In this document: piece after piece, positions 46,693 through 58,300 of the stretch
Numbering within the stretch: position 1 is the first letter of the stretch
How the letters are laid out: every line of letters starts with the position of its first letter
Assembly (NCBI RefSeq): GCF_001613325.1
Contig: NZ_BDCD01000014.1
Location: 186,001-250,000 of the forward strand
DNA: 64,000 nucleotides
Source: Nocardia yamanashiensis NBRC 100130
Lineage (GTDB): Bacteria; Actinomycetota; Actinomycetes; Mycobacteriales; Mycobacteriaceae
Direction of reading: 5' to 3'
The notes under the pieces: generated by a model
What the model was told of the DNA's origin: nothing
Databases searched by the model: none
Seen by the model: only the letters and a program-made list of their open reading frames with translations
Translations under genes and position numbers: made by a program

Positions 46693-47307
46693 CCCGCTCT
46701 GGGCCGCGTACACGGCCAGCATGTCCTCGACCAGCTTCAGCACCGAATCGTCGAGATCGGGCCGCTGATACACCCCGCGCACCACGGCCTCGCCGGAGAA
46801 CAGGTGCAGCAGCATGAAGAACAGCGATTCCCGGATCGAGGCGGGGAACCCGGCGAGGACGCCGGTGCGCTCGAGCGTCACCCCGATCTCGCGGTAGTAC
46901 GTCTCGGCGATCGGCGCGATGCGTTCACGCAGCTCGGCATCCGAGCGCGCCGCCAGGTAGATCTCCCGCAGCGCGTGGGTGAGGTTGGACTGCTGCGCCT
47001 GCCGCAGGAACCGCAGCGCCGTGTCCAGGGGATTGTCCTGCGCCCCAAGGTGTTCCATCGCCACCTGATATGCCGCCAGCTGCCGCGTGAACACCTCTTC
47101 GGCGGTCCGCACGATCAGATCGAGGCGGGTGTCGAACTGCCGGAACATGGCCCCGGCCGACAGCCCGGCGCGCCCGCAGATCTCCTGCACGGTGGTGCGC
47201 TGATAGCCGACCTCGCCGATTGCGGCGGTCGTCGCATCGACCAGTTTGGCCACGGTCGCGGCCCTGCGCTCCTGCTGGGTGCGGCGCGGGCGGGGTTGTT
47301 CGCTCAC
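46672..47307 (-). CDS. TetR-family regulator
   Basis: 211 residues. The helix-turn-helix (about 18-65) reads LVDATTAAIGEVGYQRTTVQ, then CGRAGLSAGAMFRQFDTRLDL. The C-terminal domain is helical with a typical RQAQQSNLTHALREIYLAA stretch. It lies downstream of and convergent with the HsaA-like gene, and divergent from the secretory lipase, which is another possible target. Confidence 0.85.
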   Translation of the reverse strand: MSEQPRPRRTQQERRAATVAKLVDATTAAIGEVGYQRTTVQEICGRAGLSAGAMFRQFDTRLDLIVRTAEEVFTRQLAAYQVAMEHLGAQDNPLDTALRFLRQAQQSNLTHALREIYLAARSDAELRERIAPIAETYYREIGVTLERTGVLAGFPASIRESLFFMLLHLFSGEAVVRGVYQRPDLDDSVLKLVEDMLAVYAAQSGSDHRAE

Positions 47308-47483
47308 GACCGAACATCCTGCCGTGCCGGGCGCGCGCTACTCGCATACGGCTCGGCGTGACCGTTGACACATTCCATGCCCGCATTCTAGGGTCGGCCT
47401 CGCAAAGTTAGGAAACAAACGCTCTCTATCTGAGATGGGGGCGGACGCTCGGCCGCACCGCGCGCGGCACAGAGGAGTTCGAT

Positions 47484-48887
47484 ATGACAACGGGGTCCAC
47501 GGCATTCGCCCGGGCATGCCTGGCGGTGGCGGCGGGGGTCGCCGTCGCCGCCGGCCCGGCAATGACGAATACCGCATCCGCACAACAGGTTCCGGTGCAG
47601 CCGGCCCTGCCGTTCCCGGTGCCGCCGGCGCCGCCGTATCTGGATCCCGGCTTCTATCAACCGGATCCGGCGCGGGTGGCCGCCGCGCAGCCGGGTGAGA
47701 TCCTGGCCGCCCGCCAGGTGAACCTGGCCAATTTCTGGCTGCTGCCGCTGAACGTGAACGCCTGGCAACTGTCGTTCCGCAGCACGAACACCCGCGGCGA
47801 GCCGATCGCGGCGGTCACCACCGTCATCGTCCCGCACCGCGCCGCACCGACCGGGCAGCGCGGACTGGTCTCGTTCCAGATGGCCGAGGACTCGCTCTCG
47901 ATCAACTGCGCCGCCTCCTACGCCCTGCAGATGGGTTCGCTGCCCAACCCCCTGAACGCGGTCATGCAGGCCGAGTTCATCGAGGTCCAGGCCATGCTGC
48001 AACTCGGCCACGCGGTCGTGGTCCCGGACCATCAGGGCCCGAACGCGGCTTATGCGGTGGGTCCGCTGGGCGGCCGCATCACCCTGGACGGCATTCGCGC
48101 CGCGGAGAACTTCGAGCCCGCCGCCCTGTCCGGCACCGACACCCGCGTCACGCTGTGGGGCTATTCCGGCGGCGCGATCCCGACCGCGCACGCCGCCGAA
48201 CTCCAGCCGACCTACGCGCCGGAGCTGAATCTGGTCGGCAGCGCCACCGGCGGCCTGATGGCCGATATCCGCATGGCCATCGACTACAACAACGGCACGT
48301 CCGCGTTCGGCGGCGCGGTGATGGGCGGCCTGTTCGGCGTGGCGCGCGAGTATCCGCAGGTGAACGCCTTCATCGACCGCTATATGAACCCGCTCGGCAA
48401 GGCCACCCGCGCCGTGCACGAGAACCAGTGCGTGGCGCTGCAATTCGCGGCGTTCCCGTTCGTGAACATCAAGGGCCTGTTCGACTATCCGGGCGATCCG
48501 ATGCTCTCGCCGGAGGTGCAGCCGGTGCTGGACGAACTGAGCCTGGGCCATCGCGGTACGCCGACCGCGCCGCTGTACATCTACGAAGCCCCGCTGGATG
48601 AGGTGATGCCGGTCAACGCGGTCAACAACACCTACGACATCTACTGCAAGGATCCGTCGGCCCGCGTCTTCTACACCCGGGACCTGCTCAGCGAGCACGG
48701 CATCGCCGCCGTGTCGAATACCGCGAGCGCGGCGCTGTGGCTCAACGACCGGCTCAACGGCCTCGAGGTACCGACCGGTTGCCATAACCGCGATGTGTAC
48801 AGCGGCATTCTCGACCCCGGCGCGCTGGGCGCTTTCGTGAACGCCATCGGCCAGACCCTCGCGTCTGCGCTGGGCATGCCGGTCTGA
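47484..48887 (+). CDS. secretory lipase (LIP family)
   Basis: 467 residues. Sec signal peptide about 1-33 (ending NTASAQQ). The nucleophile elbow is TLWGYSGGAIPTAHA, and the Asp and His follow in the LIP fold (YEAPLDEVMPVNAVN and the C-terminal GCHNRD). Such Candida Lip-like enzymes are abundant in Nocardia. It is exported and hydrolyses triglycerides or esters. Four Cys form probable disulfides. No other lipase gene is adjacent. Confidence 0.9.
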   Translation: MTTGSTAFARACLAVAAGVAVAAGPAMTNTASAQQVPVQPALPFPVPPAPPYLDPGFYQPDPARVAAAQPGEILAARQVNLANFWLLPLNVNAWQLSFRSTNTRGEPIAAVTTVIVPHRAAPTGQRGLVSFQMAEDSLSINCAASYALQMGSLPNPLNAVMQAEFIEVQAMLQLGHAVVVPDHQGPNAAYAVGPLGGRITLDGIRAAENFEPAALSGTDTRVTLWGYSGGAIPTAHAAELQPTYAPELNLVGSATGGLMADIRMAIDYNNGTSAFGGAVMGGLFGVAREYPQVNAFIDRYMNPLGKATRAVHENQCVALQFAAFPFVNIKGLFDYPGDPMLSPEVQPVLDELSLGHRGTPTAPLYIYEAPLDEVMPVNAVNNTYDIYCKDPSARVFYTRDLLSEHGIAAVSNTASAALWLNDRLNGLEVPTGCHNRDVYSGILDPGALGAFVNAIGQTLASALGMPV

Positions 48888-48904
48888 CCCGTACGATCGG
48901 CTAC

Positions 48905-49684
48905 ATGCCAGCAATTCGCATGTGGGCGGCTCTGTTCGCCGTCACCGCGTTCGCCGCTGCGAGCTGTTCGTCCGAGGACGACAGCTCGCAGTCCGGTTCG
49001 GATCTGATGGGCAAGACCTACCTCTCCACCCGGGTGGAGGGCACGCCCATCCCCGGCGGCGGCCCGCTGACTCTCACCTTCCGCGACGATCGCCTGACCG
49101 CGAACGCCGGCTGCAACACCATGACCGGCCCGGTCACCCTCGACGGCAACACCCTGAAGGTCGGCGATCTGGCCGCCACCATGATGGCCTGCCCCGGTGA
49201 CCGCGCAGGCGCCGACGGCTGGCTGGACGGCCTGCTGCGCTCGGCCCCCGACTGGAAACTGGACGGCGCGGACCTGACCCTGAAAGGCAATGGCGTCACC
49301 GTCACCCTGCAGGACCGCAAGGTCGCCAAGCCGGACAAACCACTGGTCGGCACCACCTGGATCGTCAACTCCCTGATCAGCAAGGACGCGGTGACGCGCT
49401 CGGCCACCCTGGACGCGGTGCGCCCGGCGATCACCATCTCCCCCGATGGCGCGGTGTCCGGCAGCGCGGGCTGCAACCGGCTCACCGGCAAGGCGGAGGT
49501 GTCCGGCACCGACGTGACCTTCCAGGTCGGCACCACCCGCATGATGTGCGAACCGGATGTGATGGAGGTGGAACGTCAGGTGCTGGCCGTGCTCGACGGA
49601 AAGACCACGGCCACCGTCGATTCCGATGAGCTGACCCTGCGCAATGCCGCCACCGGCACCGGTCTGGGCCTGCGCGCCGAGTGA
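48905..49684 (+). CDS. META-domain lipoprotein
   Basis: 259 residues. N-terminal signal with lipobox-like AAAS-Cys21, so probably lipid-anchored. Two META/HslJ domains: LTFRDDRLTANAGCNTMTGP in the first and ITISPDGAVSGSAGCNRLTG in the second, each with the conserved GCN. HslJ-like domains are linked to antibiotic and acid stress in other bacteria. It begins 17 bases after the lipase stop and may be co-transcribed. Confidence 0.87.
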   Translation: MPAIRMWAALFAVTAFAAASCSSEDDSSQSGSDLMGKTYLSTRVEGTPIPGGGPLTLTFRDDRLTANAGCNTMTGPVTLDGNTLKVGDLAATMMACPGDRAGADGWLDGLLRSAPDWKLDGADLTLKGNGVTVTLQDRKVAKPDKPLVGTTWIVNSLISKDAVTRSATLDAVRPAITISPDGAVSGSAGCNRLTGKAEVSGTDVTFQVGTTRMMCEPDVMEVERQVLAVLDGKTTATVDSDELTLRNAATGTGLGLRAE

Positions 49685-49696
49685 TTATTCGATATC

Positions 49697-49727
49697 GCCG
49701 GACGGTCCCGCGCAGGTACCGTCCGGC
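49697..49727. terminator. hairpin upstream of the exonuclease gene
   Basis: A perfect 10-pair inverted repeat (49697-49706 with 49718-49727), loop 11 bases, ending 3 bases before the exonuclease ATG. It could end the lipase-META transcript or, being so near the start, hide its ribosome-binding region. Confidence 0.5.
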
Positions 49728-49730
49728 GCT

Positions 49731-50291
49731 ATGAACCGACGATTATTGAACGTGGTGGATGTGGAGGCCACCTGCTGGGAGAAGGCTGCCCCGCCCGGCA
49801 TGCCCAGCGAGATCATCGAGATCGGCCTGTGTGTGCTCGATACCGAGACCTTGGAGCGGGTGGAGAAGCACAGCATCCTGGTGCGCCCGGATCGCTCCAC
49901 CGTGAGCGAATTCTGCACGCAGCTGACCACTCTCACCGCCGCGCAGGTCGCCACCGGCATCTCCTTCGACGCGGCGTGCGAGCTGCTGCGCCGTGAATTC
50001 CATTCCGATTCGCGGCCGTGGGCGAGCTGGGGTGATTACGACCGCAAGCAGTTCGAACGCCAGTGCGCCGCAACGGGTGTGCGCTATCCGTTCGGCAGCG
50101 TGCACACCAATGCCAAGCTGGCGTTCTCCGAATCACGCGGCACGCACCGGCGTTTCGGCATGGCCGGCGCCTTGGCGATGACCGGATTGCCCCTGGAGGG
50201 CACGCATCATCGCGGCGGCGACGATGCCTGGAATATCGCCGCGCTGATCGCCGGGATGCTGCGCGAAGACAAGTGGCCGGTCACGGCGTGA
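49731..50291 (+). CDS. 3'-5' exonuclease, DEDDh family (KapD-like)
   Basis: 186 residues. Exo I: NVVDVEATCW (Asp10 and Glu12); Exo II: ASWGDYDRKQFERQC with the conserved Asp; Exo III: THHRGGDDAWNIAALI with the catalytic His and Asp. These enzymes degrade RNA or DNA from the 3' end and occur as stand-alone domains. The start at 49731 directly follows a hairpin. The 3' end overlaps the convergent AraC gene by 11 bases. Confidence 0.88.
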   Translation: MNRRLLNVVDVEATCWEKAAPPGMPSEIIEIGLCVLDTETLERVEKHSILVRPDRSTVSEFCTQLTTLTAAQVATGISFDAACELLRREFHSDSRPWASWGDYDRKQFERQCAATGVRYPFGSVHTNAKLAFSESRGTHRRFGMAGALAMTGLPLEGTHHRGGDDAWNIAALIAGMLREDKWPVTA

Positions 50292-51174
50292 GCGTGCTGT
50301 TGCGAAACCGTAAGGGCGGCAACTCGTAACGCCGCCGGAAGGCGCGGCTGAAGGCGGCTTCGGAGTCGTAACCGACGTGATGGGCGATGGCCGCGACCGG
50401 ATCGTCGGTCGACCGCAGCAGTTCCGCGGCCCGGCTCAATCGGCGATCGGCCAGGTACGCGCCGGGCGAGCTGCCCAGCCGGCGGGTGAACCGTTCGGCG
50501 AAACTGGTGCGCGACATATTGGCCAGCGCGGCCAGTTCCGGAATGGTCCACGCCCGCGCCGGATCCCGGTGAACGGCGGTGATGACCGGTGCGAGCGCGG
50601 GATCCAGTGCGGCGGTGAGCCATCCGGGCGCGGCGGCATCGGCCGACCAGGCGCGCAGCGCGTGCACGAACAGCAGATCCAGAATCCGGGAGATCATGAC
50701 CGCCGCCCCGGGCCGCGGATCGGTGACTTCGACCAGCAGCAGTTTCATGCTCAATGGCAGCCATTCGCGCCCCGGCGCCGATCCACCGATGACGATGGCG
50801 GGCGCGAGCACCGAAAGCAAAGGCGCGGCGAGCATTTCATCGACCGCGTAGCTCCCGGTCACCCACCGCGCCGGCCCGCCGACGGCTTCGAGCCGATGCG
50901 CGTCGCCCCGGGCGAGCACCACCATGTCCCCGGAATCGACTGTGACGGTGACGTTCTCACCCGGCACCCGCAACCGCACCGTGCCCGACTCCACGATGTG
51001 CAGCACCCGCCGCGCGGGCAACTCCAGCCGTGCCCCGTCCGCCAGCGCGTACCGGTGCACCCCGTCCCCGCGCAGCCGCACCGTGTCCAGCAACTCCGAG
51101 AGCGCGTCCGGCACCGGATCGCAATCGACGCCCGATTCCGGACGAACGGCAAAATCATCCGGCGTTCTCGTCAT
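50281..51174 (-). CDS. AraC-family regulator with cupin_6 domain
   Basis: 297 residues. N-terminal cupin (about 25-190): RRVLHIVESGTVRLRV and GDMVVLARGDAHRL. The C-terminal AraC domain reads WTIPELAALANMSRTSFAER and DPVAAIAHHVGYDSEAAFSR. It is divergent from the alpha/beta hydrolase, 70 bases away, which it probably controls. Confidence 0.88.
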   Translation of the reverse strand: MTRTPDDFAVRPESGVDCDPVPDALSELLDTVRLRGDGVHRYALADGARLELPARRVLHIVESGTVRLRVPGENVTVTVDSGDMVVLARGDAHRLEAVGGPARWVTGSYAVDEMLAAPLLSVLAPAIVIGGSAPGREWLPLSMKLLLVEVTDPRPGAAVMISRILDLLFVHALRAWSADAAAPGWLTAALDPALAPVITAVHRDPARAWTIPELAALANMSRTSFAERFTRRLGSSPGAYLADRRLSRAAELLRSTDDPVAAIAHHVGYDSEAAFSRAFRRRYELPPLRFRNSTLTP

Positions 51175-51244
51175 GGTATTTGCCTCATCATCCGATTAGC
51201 GTAGCCGTTGCTCGCAAGTGCTCGAACAACCGAAAGGCAACGTC

Positions 51245-51937
51245 ATGGCGGACAAGCCCGCAATCGTTCTGGTTCACGGTTTCTGGGGTGGGGCGGCGCA
51301 TTGGGCGAAGGTGATCGTCGAGCTGAAGCAGCGCGGATACGACAACCTGCACGCGGTGGAGAACCCGCTGACCTCGCTCGCCGATGACGCCGAACGCACC
51401 CGGAAGATGGTGCGGCAGCTCGACGGGCCGGTGTTGCTGGTCGGTCACTCCTACGGCGGCGCGGTCATCACCGAGGCCGGCGACCTGCCGAATGTGGCGG
51501 GTCTGGTCTATATCGCCGCCTTCGCCCCCGATGCCGGGGAGAGCCTGGGCCAGATCACCGAACAGCAGCCGCCCGCCGCGGTGGCGGCCATCGTCCCGGA
51601 TTCGGACGGCTACGTGTGGATCGCGCAGAACAAGTTCGGTGAGAGTTTCGCCCAGGATCTGCCCGCGGACGAGGCGCTGGTCATGGCCGTCACCCAGAAG
51701 GCCCCGGTCGGGTCCACCTTCGGCGACACGGTCACCGCCCCGGCGTGGAAGAGCAAGCCGAGCTGGTACCAGGTCTCCACCGAGGACCGCATGATCCATC
51801 CCGACAACGAACGGCGCATGGCGCAGCGCATGAACCCGCGCGCCATCGTCGAATTGCCCGCGAGCCATGCCTCTTTGGCTTCGCAGCCCAAGGCCGTCGC
51901 CGATCTGATCGATCAGGCGGCCGCCGAAATCGGCTGA
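51245..51937 (+). CDS. alpha/beta hydrolase (EstC-like)
   Basis: 230 residues. Oxyanion part IVLVHGFWGGAAHWAKV, nucleophile VLLVGHSYGGAVITEAG, and His in ELPASHASLASQPKAV. It resembles salicylate/methyl-ester hydrolases of plant MES type and pyrethroid hydrolases. No signal peptide. The AraC divergent to it is the likely regulator. A strong terminator follows. Confidence 0.87.
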   Translation: MADKPAIVLVHGFWGGAAHWAKVIVELKQRGYDNLHAVENPLTSLADDAERTRKMVRQLDGPVLLVGHSYGGAVITEAGDLPNVAGLVYIAAFAPDAGESLGQITEQQPPAAVAAIVPDSDGYVWIAQNKFGESFAQDLPADEALVMAVTQKAPVGSTFGDTVTAPAWKSKPSWYQVSTEDRMIHPDNERRMAQRMNPRAIVELPASHASLASQPKAVADLIDQAAAEIG

Positions 51938-51958
51938 CCATATTCGCACGAACCCACG

Positions 51959-52002
51959 CCGCGGGCCGCACCGATCGACACGGTGCGGCCCGCGGTTCGT
52001 TT
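51959..52002. terminator. strong terminator ahead of the NRPS cluster
   Basis: A 15-pair perfect stem (51959-51973 with 51981-51995) and then TTCGTTTGT. It insulates the biosynthetic cluster from the alpha/beta hydrolase gene. Confidence 0.88.
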
Positions 52003-52337
52003 GTGACCATTCACAATTGACCGCCTGCGGATTCCACCCACTGGACGCGTGACCGGCATATCTTCCGGTTTTCCCGACCGCGCGATTTCCGGACCGACCG
52101 GATTGTGGAGATCATCACAGCGCGCGAACGCCCAGCGAACGTCTAGATTCGAAACCCGTAGGGCTACAGGCAAAGTCGCCGTCTAGTCCGGGTTCCCACT
52201 TGTGCCGATGCCTATCGGCGCGGGAATTCATTTGTCCCGCTGCACAACCGAGGCCGATCGAGTCGTCCGGCGATTTCGTCGCGCCGCACGCAATCGCGAC
52301 CGACCTCCATTCGCATGCCCAGAGGGAGTTGCCGGCG
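52003..52337. other. 335-base leader of the NRPS gene
   Basis: Promoter and leader of the cluster. The reading frame is open from 52200 but the first residues (Cys/Arg-rich) do not look like protein, and an A-G-rich ribosome-binding site (AGGGAG near 52323) precedes the ATG at 52338. I see no clear operator or riboswitch. Confidence 0.5.
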
Positions 52338-55300
52338 ATGACTGCCGTGAACAGGGAAATCCGTCCGCTGACGGGGTATCAGCGTGATGTCGTGACCGTG
52401 GGGGCACTGTTTCCGGAGCTGCCGCTGGCGCAGATCGCCGGGTATGTGCGGATCAGCGCGCCGCTGGACGTGGACCGGGTGCGCGAGTGCATGTTCCGGG
52501 AAGGCTGGCGGCACGAGGCGATGCGGATGCGCATCGACGCGCACGCCATGACGCAGTGGATCAGCGACGAAGCCGAATCCATCGATCTGGTCGATGTGAG
52601 CGGGGCCGCGGATCCGGAGGCGGCCGCGCAGGAGTGGGTGCGGCGGACCACCGAGACGGTGCTGCCGCCGGACGGGCAGTTGATCCGGGCCGCGATCGTG
52701 GTCGACGGCAGTGGATCGTTCCTGCTGTACGTGTGCGCGCATCACGCGGTGGTGGACCTGTGGGGGCTGACCATTCTGCTGCGGCATTGGTGCGAGGACT
52801 ATCTGGGAGCGGAATCCGGCGCCGAGATCGCGGCGCAGAGCTATACCGAGTTCCTGAAAGCCGAAGGCGAGTACCGGAATTCGGACCGATTCCAGCAGGA
52901 CGCCGCCGCGCTGACCGAACGGGTGGCGGACCTGTCGCCCGCCTTGTTCGCACGCGGGACGACGGTGCGGGAGCAGGCGCGCGGGCGGCGGACGCTGCGC
53001 TTGACGAAGGCGGACCGGGATCGGCTGCGCACCACCGGGCAATCGGTGTTCGCGGTGACGGCGACGGCCCTGGCCTGGTATCTGCGGCGGATTCACCGCG
53101 ATGGCGACATCGTGCTGGGCGTGCCCCTGCTCAATCGGCGCCGGGAAGACCTGTACCTGGTCGGGCACACCGCCAACATGCTGCCCTTGGCGCTCGATAT
53201 CGACGAGTCGCTGACGCTGACGCAGCAGGCGGCGCTGACGGCGGAGGCGGTCAGCGAACTGACACTGCGGCAACGTTTTCCGCTGGGCGACCTCCAGGCG
53301 GCGCTGCGCGAACAAGGCCGGGGCGGCGGCAGCCTGTTCGATGTCACCTACTCCTACATGTCGCTGCCGGACCGCAAACTGCCCGACGGCATCGACGAGA
53401 TCTCGGTGCTGTCCACCGGGTCGTCCCTGGACGCGTTGAACATCGCCGCGCGCGAGTTCCGGCGGGAGGGCACCATCGAGCTCGATGTGTTCTACGCCGA
53501 GGACGTGTTCGACGCCGACTTCCCCATCGACGACCTGATCCAGCAGGTGTTCGCGCTGACGCGCGCGGCGCTGGACGCACCCGATACGCCCTTGGCGGAA
53601 CTCGATGCCCTGCTCGACGCCGACCACGCACGGATCGCCGGATTCGAAGGACCCGAGGACGGTCCGCTGGATCGGCAGGCGACGATCGATGCGCTGGTGG
53701 CGGCGCAGATCCGCCGCACCCCGGCAGCGCCGGCCCTGGCTGCGCTTGTCGACGGCACCGAAACCACCCTGTCCTATGCGGAATTCGGCGACCAGGTGCA
53801 GGCGCTGGCGGGCGCGCTGCGGGGCGCCGGACTGCGTGCACAGGAACCGGTGCCGCTGCTGCTGCGCCGCTCCCCCGAACTGGTGATCGCCATCCACGCG
53901 GTGCTCGCCGCCGGCGGCGCGTACGTGCCGATCGATCCCGACTACCCGCCCGCCCGCATCGCGACGGTCGTGGACGACTGCGGCGCCCGAGTGCTCATCG
54001 CGGGCCCCGAATTCGATTCCACCGCACTCGAACTCGGTGTCTCCCGGATCGACCCGCACACCCCGCGAGCCACGCCCGGGGTGACGCCGTCCTCGACGCG
54101 GCCTGACGATCTCGCCTATCTCATCTACACCTCCGGCTCCACCGGCAAGCCGAAAGGCGTGATGATCGAGCACAATTCGGTCGTCAACCGGCTGACGTGG
54201 ATGCAGAACGCCTACCCGCTCACGGCCGATGACGTGATCCTGCAGAAGACCCCCGCGACCTTCGACGTCTCGGTGTGGGAGCTGATGTGGTGGGGCCTGG
54301 TCGGCGCAAGGGTCGCGCTGCTGCCGCACGGCGGGGAGCGGGACCCGCGGGTGATCGCGGCGGCCATCACCGGGCATCGGGTGTCGGTCATGCATTTCGT
54401 GCCGTCGATGCTGGGCCCGTTCCTCGATCACGTGACCGAGCAAGGAGTACCGGCCGCGGAGCTGGCCTCACTGCGGCTGGTCTTCTGCTCCGGGGAGGCG
54501 CTCACGCCCGCGCTGGCGAATCGGTTCCGGGCAGTGTTCGCCGGTCTAGGGCTCTCGCACGTGCGGTTGATCAATCTGTACGGGCCGACCGAGGCGACCG
54601 TGGATGTGTCGTATTACGAAGTCGGCGCGCAGGTTTCGCGGGTGCCGATCGGGCGGCCGATCGACAATATCGCGCTGCTGGTGCTGGATCCGGCCGGGCG
54701 GCGCTGCCCGGTCGGCGTGGCCGGGGAACTCAATATCGCGGGCGTCGGCGTCGGGCGCGGGTACCACGGGCGGGATGATCTGACCGCGGCCGCGTTCGTC
54801 GCCGACGAGCGGGTGCCGGGCAGGCGGCGCTATCGGACCGGTGATCTGGCGCGCTGGCTGGCGGACGGGAATCTGGAATACCTGGGCCGGCTCGATGACC
54901 AGGTCAAGGTGCGCGGCAATCGAATCACGCTGGGCGAGATCGACAATGCGCTGGCCGAATGCCCGGGCGTGACCGCCGGTGTGGTGGTGGACGCGCGGGT
55001 GCACGGCGAGGCCACCACGCTGGTCGCCTACTATGCGGGCCCGGCGACCGACGGCGAGGTCGCCGAGCACCTGGCCGCGCGGCTGCCCGGATACATGGTG
55101 CCGTCGTATTTCGTGCGCATGGAACGGATTCCGCTGACCGGCAGCGGCAAGGCCGATCGCAAGGCGCTGCCGTCACCGATCCTGCATCGAGCCGAGACCC
55201 GTTCCGCGCAAACCGATTCCGAGCATCTGATCGCCGAGGCGTGGGCCGAGGTCCTCGGCGTCGAAGCACGCGAACTGAGCGTGGACGACGACTTCTTCAC

Positions 55301-58300
55301 CGTCGGCGGCGATTCCATTCTCGCGCTGCGCCTGCGGACGGCGGCCGAGCAGCGCGGGCTGCGGTTCGATATCGACCGGTTCTTCGCCCGCCCGACCATC
55401 GCCGATCTGGCCGCGGCCGTCGACGCGGGGGAAACCATCGCCGATATCGGGGTTTCGCAAGCCCTGGAACTGATACCGCTCATCGACCGGGGCGCGCTCG
55501 CCGACGCCGAGGACGCCTTCCCCGCCACCGCGCTACAGCTGGGCATGCTATTCCACAGTCTCGAGCGCCGCGAATCCACGCTGTACCAAGACGTTTTCAC
55601 CTATCAGCTGCGCATGCCCTGGCAGGAGGCTCCGTTCCGCGCCGCCTATGCGCGACTGGTGGCGCGGCAGCCGGCGCTGCGTTCCGGGTTCGACCTCACC
55701 GGCCGTTCCCTGCCGATCCAGATCGTGCACCACGAGGTGCCTGGCACATTGCGGATCGGCGCCTCCGAAACCGCCGAACCCTATGTGCTGGACCGGGCCC
55801 CACTGCACCGCATGCGGGTATTGCCCGACGCCGACGGGTTCGAACTCACCTTCAGCTTCCACCACGCCATTCTCGACGGGTGGAGCGTCGCCAATCTGGT
55901 GCGTGAACTGCTCCAGGACTACCTGCACCTGCTGGGCTTCGATATCGCCCCGGTGGACGCCACCCCGTACCCCGCGACCCTGCTCGCCGAATACGCCCGC
56001 GCGGAACAGGACGCGCGGAACGACACCGGCTCACGCGCCTACTGGTCCCGCCTCCTGGCCGATGCCCCCGCCACCGCCCTGTCCTCGACCCGCGCCTACG
56101 AACCGCCGGCCGCCGACGGCCCGGTCGAGGTGAACGCGCTGCTCCCCCGCTGGCTGCGGCGCGCGATCAGCACGACCGCGACCACCGAACGACTACCCCT
56201 CAAATCGATCCTGCTCACCGCCCACTGCCTCACCCTGCAAGCCATGACCGGCGCGGACGACATCATCACCGGCGTGGTCTCACACGCCAGACCCGCTCGC
56301 ATAGGCGGCGATTCGGTGGCGGGGCTCTTCCTCAACACCCTCCCGGTCCGGCTCGGGAGCACCCCGATCGACCGCCTCGACGCGGTACGTCAGGTCGCGG
56401 CCCAGGAACGCGAGAGCCACCCCCACCGCCGCTACCCCCTGCGTGCGATGATCGCCGACCACGGCGGCGTCCCCTTCGACACCGCCTTCAACTTCGTCAA
56501 CTACCACGTCTTCACCGGCGTGACCGCCGCGGCCGACCTCGCGCTCGCCGATTTCCGTATCCGCGAGGAAACGAACTTCGCGCTCCTGGTCACCGCCGCG
56601 GTCGATCCCCGCACCGACGACATCACCCTGCGCATCAGCGCGGGCCGCGACTCGCTGAGCCACCCACAATGCGAGGAATACGGCCGCCTCTTCATCGGTG
56701 TCCTGGCCGCGCTCGTCCGTGACCCGCACGGCCGCATCGACGCGGCCCACGCCCGCCTCGAAGACGCGGTCCACCAGATCGAAGCCATGGCGGCCTTGCG
56801 CCCGAACGCACCCGCACTGGTCGATGATTCGAGCACCTGGACCTACGGGCACCTGGACCGCGCCGCCGAAACCGTCGCCCTGCGTCTCTTGGCCGACGGC
56901 CTCCCCGCGAACGCCCGCATCGCGGTACAGCTCGACCGCTCCCCCGCACAGATCGCCGTCGTCCTCGGCATCCTGCGCGCCGGCGCCGCCGTGGTCCCCT
57001 TGGATCCGTCCTACCCGGAAGCCCGCCGGGCCGCGATGATCGCGCGTGCCCACCCGTTCCGCATCCTCACCGACGTGCAGGACCTACTCCCGCAGGTCGG
57101 CTCAGCTGCGGCCGGGCCCGCGCACCGCCCGGGTGCGAGCGGGTCGGCAGACGGCTCGAGCGCGAGCATGCCTGCTCGTGATGCGGCCGGGGGCGTGCTG
57201 CCCGCGATTCATCCGGAGTCGATCGCCTACGTGCTGTTCACGTCCGGGTCGACGGGTGAGCCGAAGGGGGTGGCGATGCCGCATCGGGGGCTCGCGAATC
57301 TGGTTCGGTGGCAGCGGCGGGCGGCGACGGCGGCGTCGGGCGGGGTGACGGTGCAGTTCGCGCCGTTGTCGTTCGATGTCTCGTTCCAGGAGATCTTCGC
57401 GACGCTGGCCGGGGGCGGGACCTTGCGGTTGATCACCGAGGAGCAGCGGCGGGATCCGGCCGCGCTGGCGCGGGTGGTCGCCGAGAGCGGTGCGCAGCGG
57501 CTGTATCTGCCGTATGTGGCATTGCAGGCGCTGGCCGAGGCGGCCAAGGTGACCGAAGCGTATCCGACCACGTTGTCGGCGCTGGTGTCCTCGGGTGAGC
57601 AGCTGCGGATCACTCCGGAGATCCGTGCGCTGGCGGCCGCGAACCCGGGCGTAGTGCTGGAGAACCAGTACGGGCCGACGGAATCGCATGTGGCGCTCGC
57701 CTATTCGATGAGCGGCTCACCGGAACGGTTCCCCGGATTGCCGCCCGTCGGAAGCATCGTGGGAGCGGCCGGGGTGGAGTTGCTCGATGAGCGATTGCGG
57801 CCGGTGGCCCCCGGGGTGCCCGGTGAGATCTACCTGTCCGGTGCCGGGCTGGCGCGCGGATACGAGGGGCGGCCCGAACTCACCGCACAGCGGTTCGTCG
57901 CGCACGCCGGTGGCGGAATCCGTTATCGCACCGGCGATCTGGGTATCGAACTGTCCGGCGGAGACATCGTTTGCCTCGGCCGCACCGATACCCAGGTGAA
58001 GGTGCGCGGGTTCCGGGTGGAATGCGCCGAGGTGGAGTTCGCGCTCGCGGAGATCGCGGGCGTTGAGCAGGCGGCGGTGGTGGCCCGGCAGCTGGCGGGC
58101 GTCGACGCGGCCCTCGAAGCCTTCCTGGTCGCCGCACCCGGCACCAAACCGCTTGCTGCCGAACAGGTTCGGGGTGAGCTGCGCACGCGCCTGCCCGCGC
58201 ACGTGGTGCCCGCACGATTCCATTGGATCGACGCGCTGCCCTTGACGCCCAGCGGTAAACGCGACGATGCCGCGCTGCGCCGTCTGGCGGAAAAGCCCGC

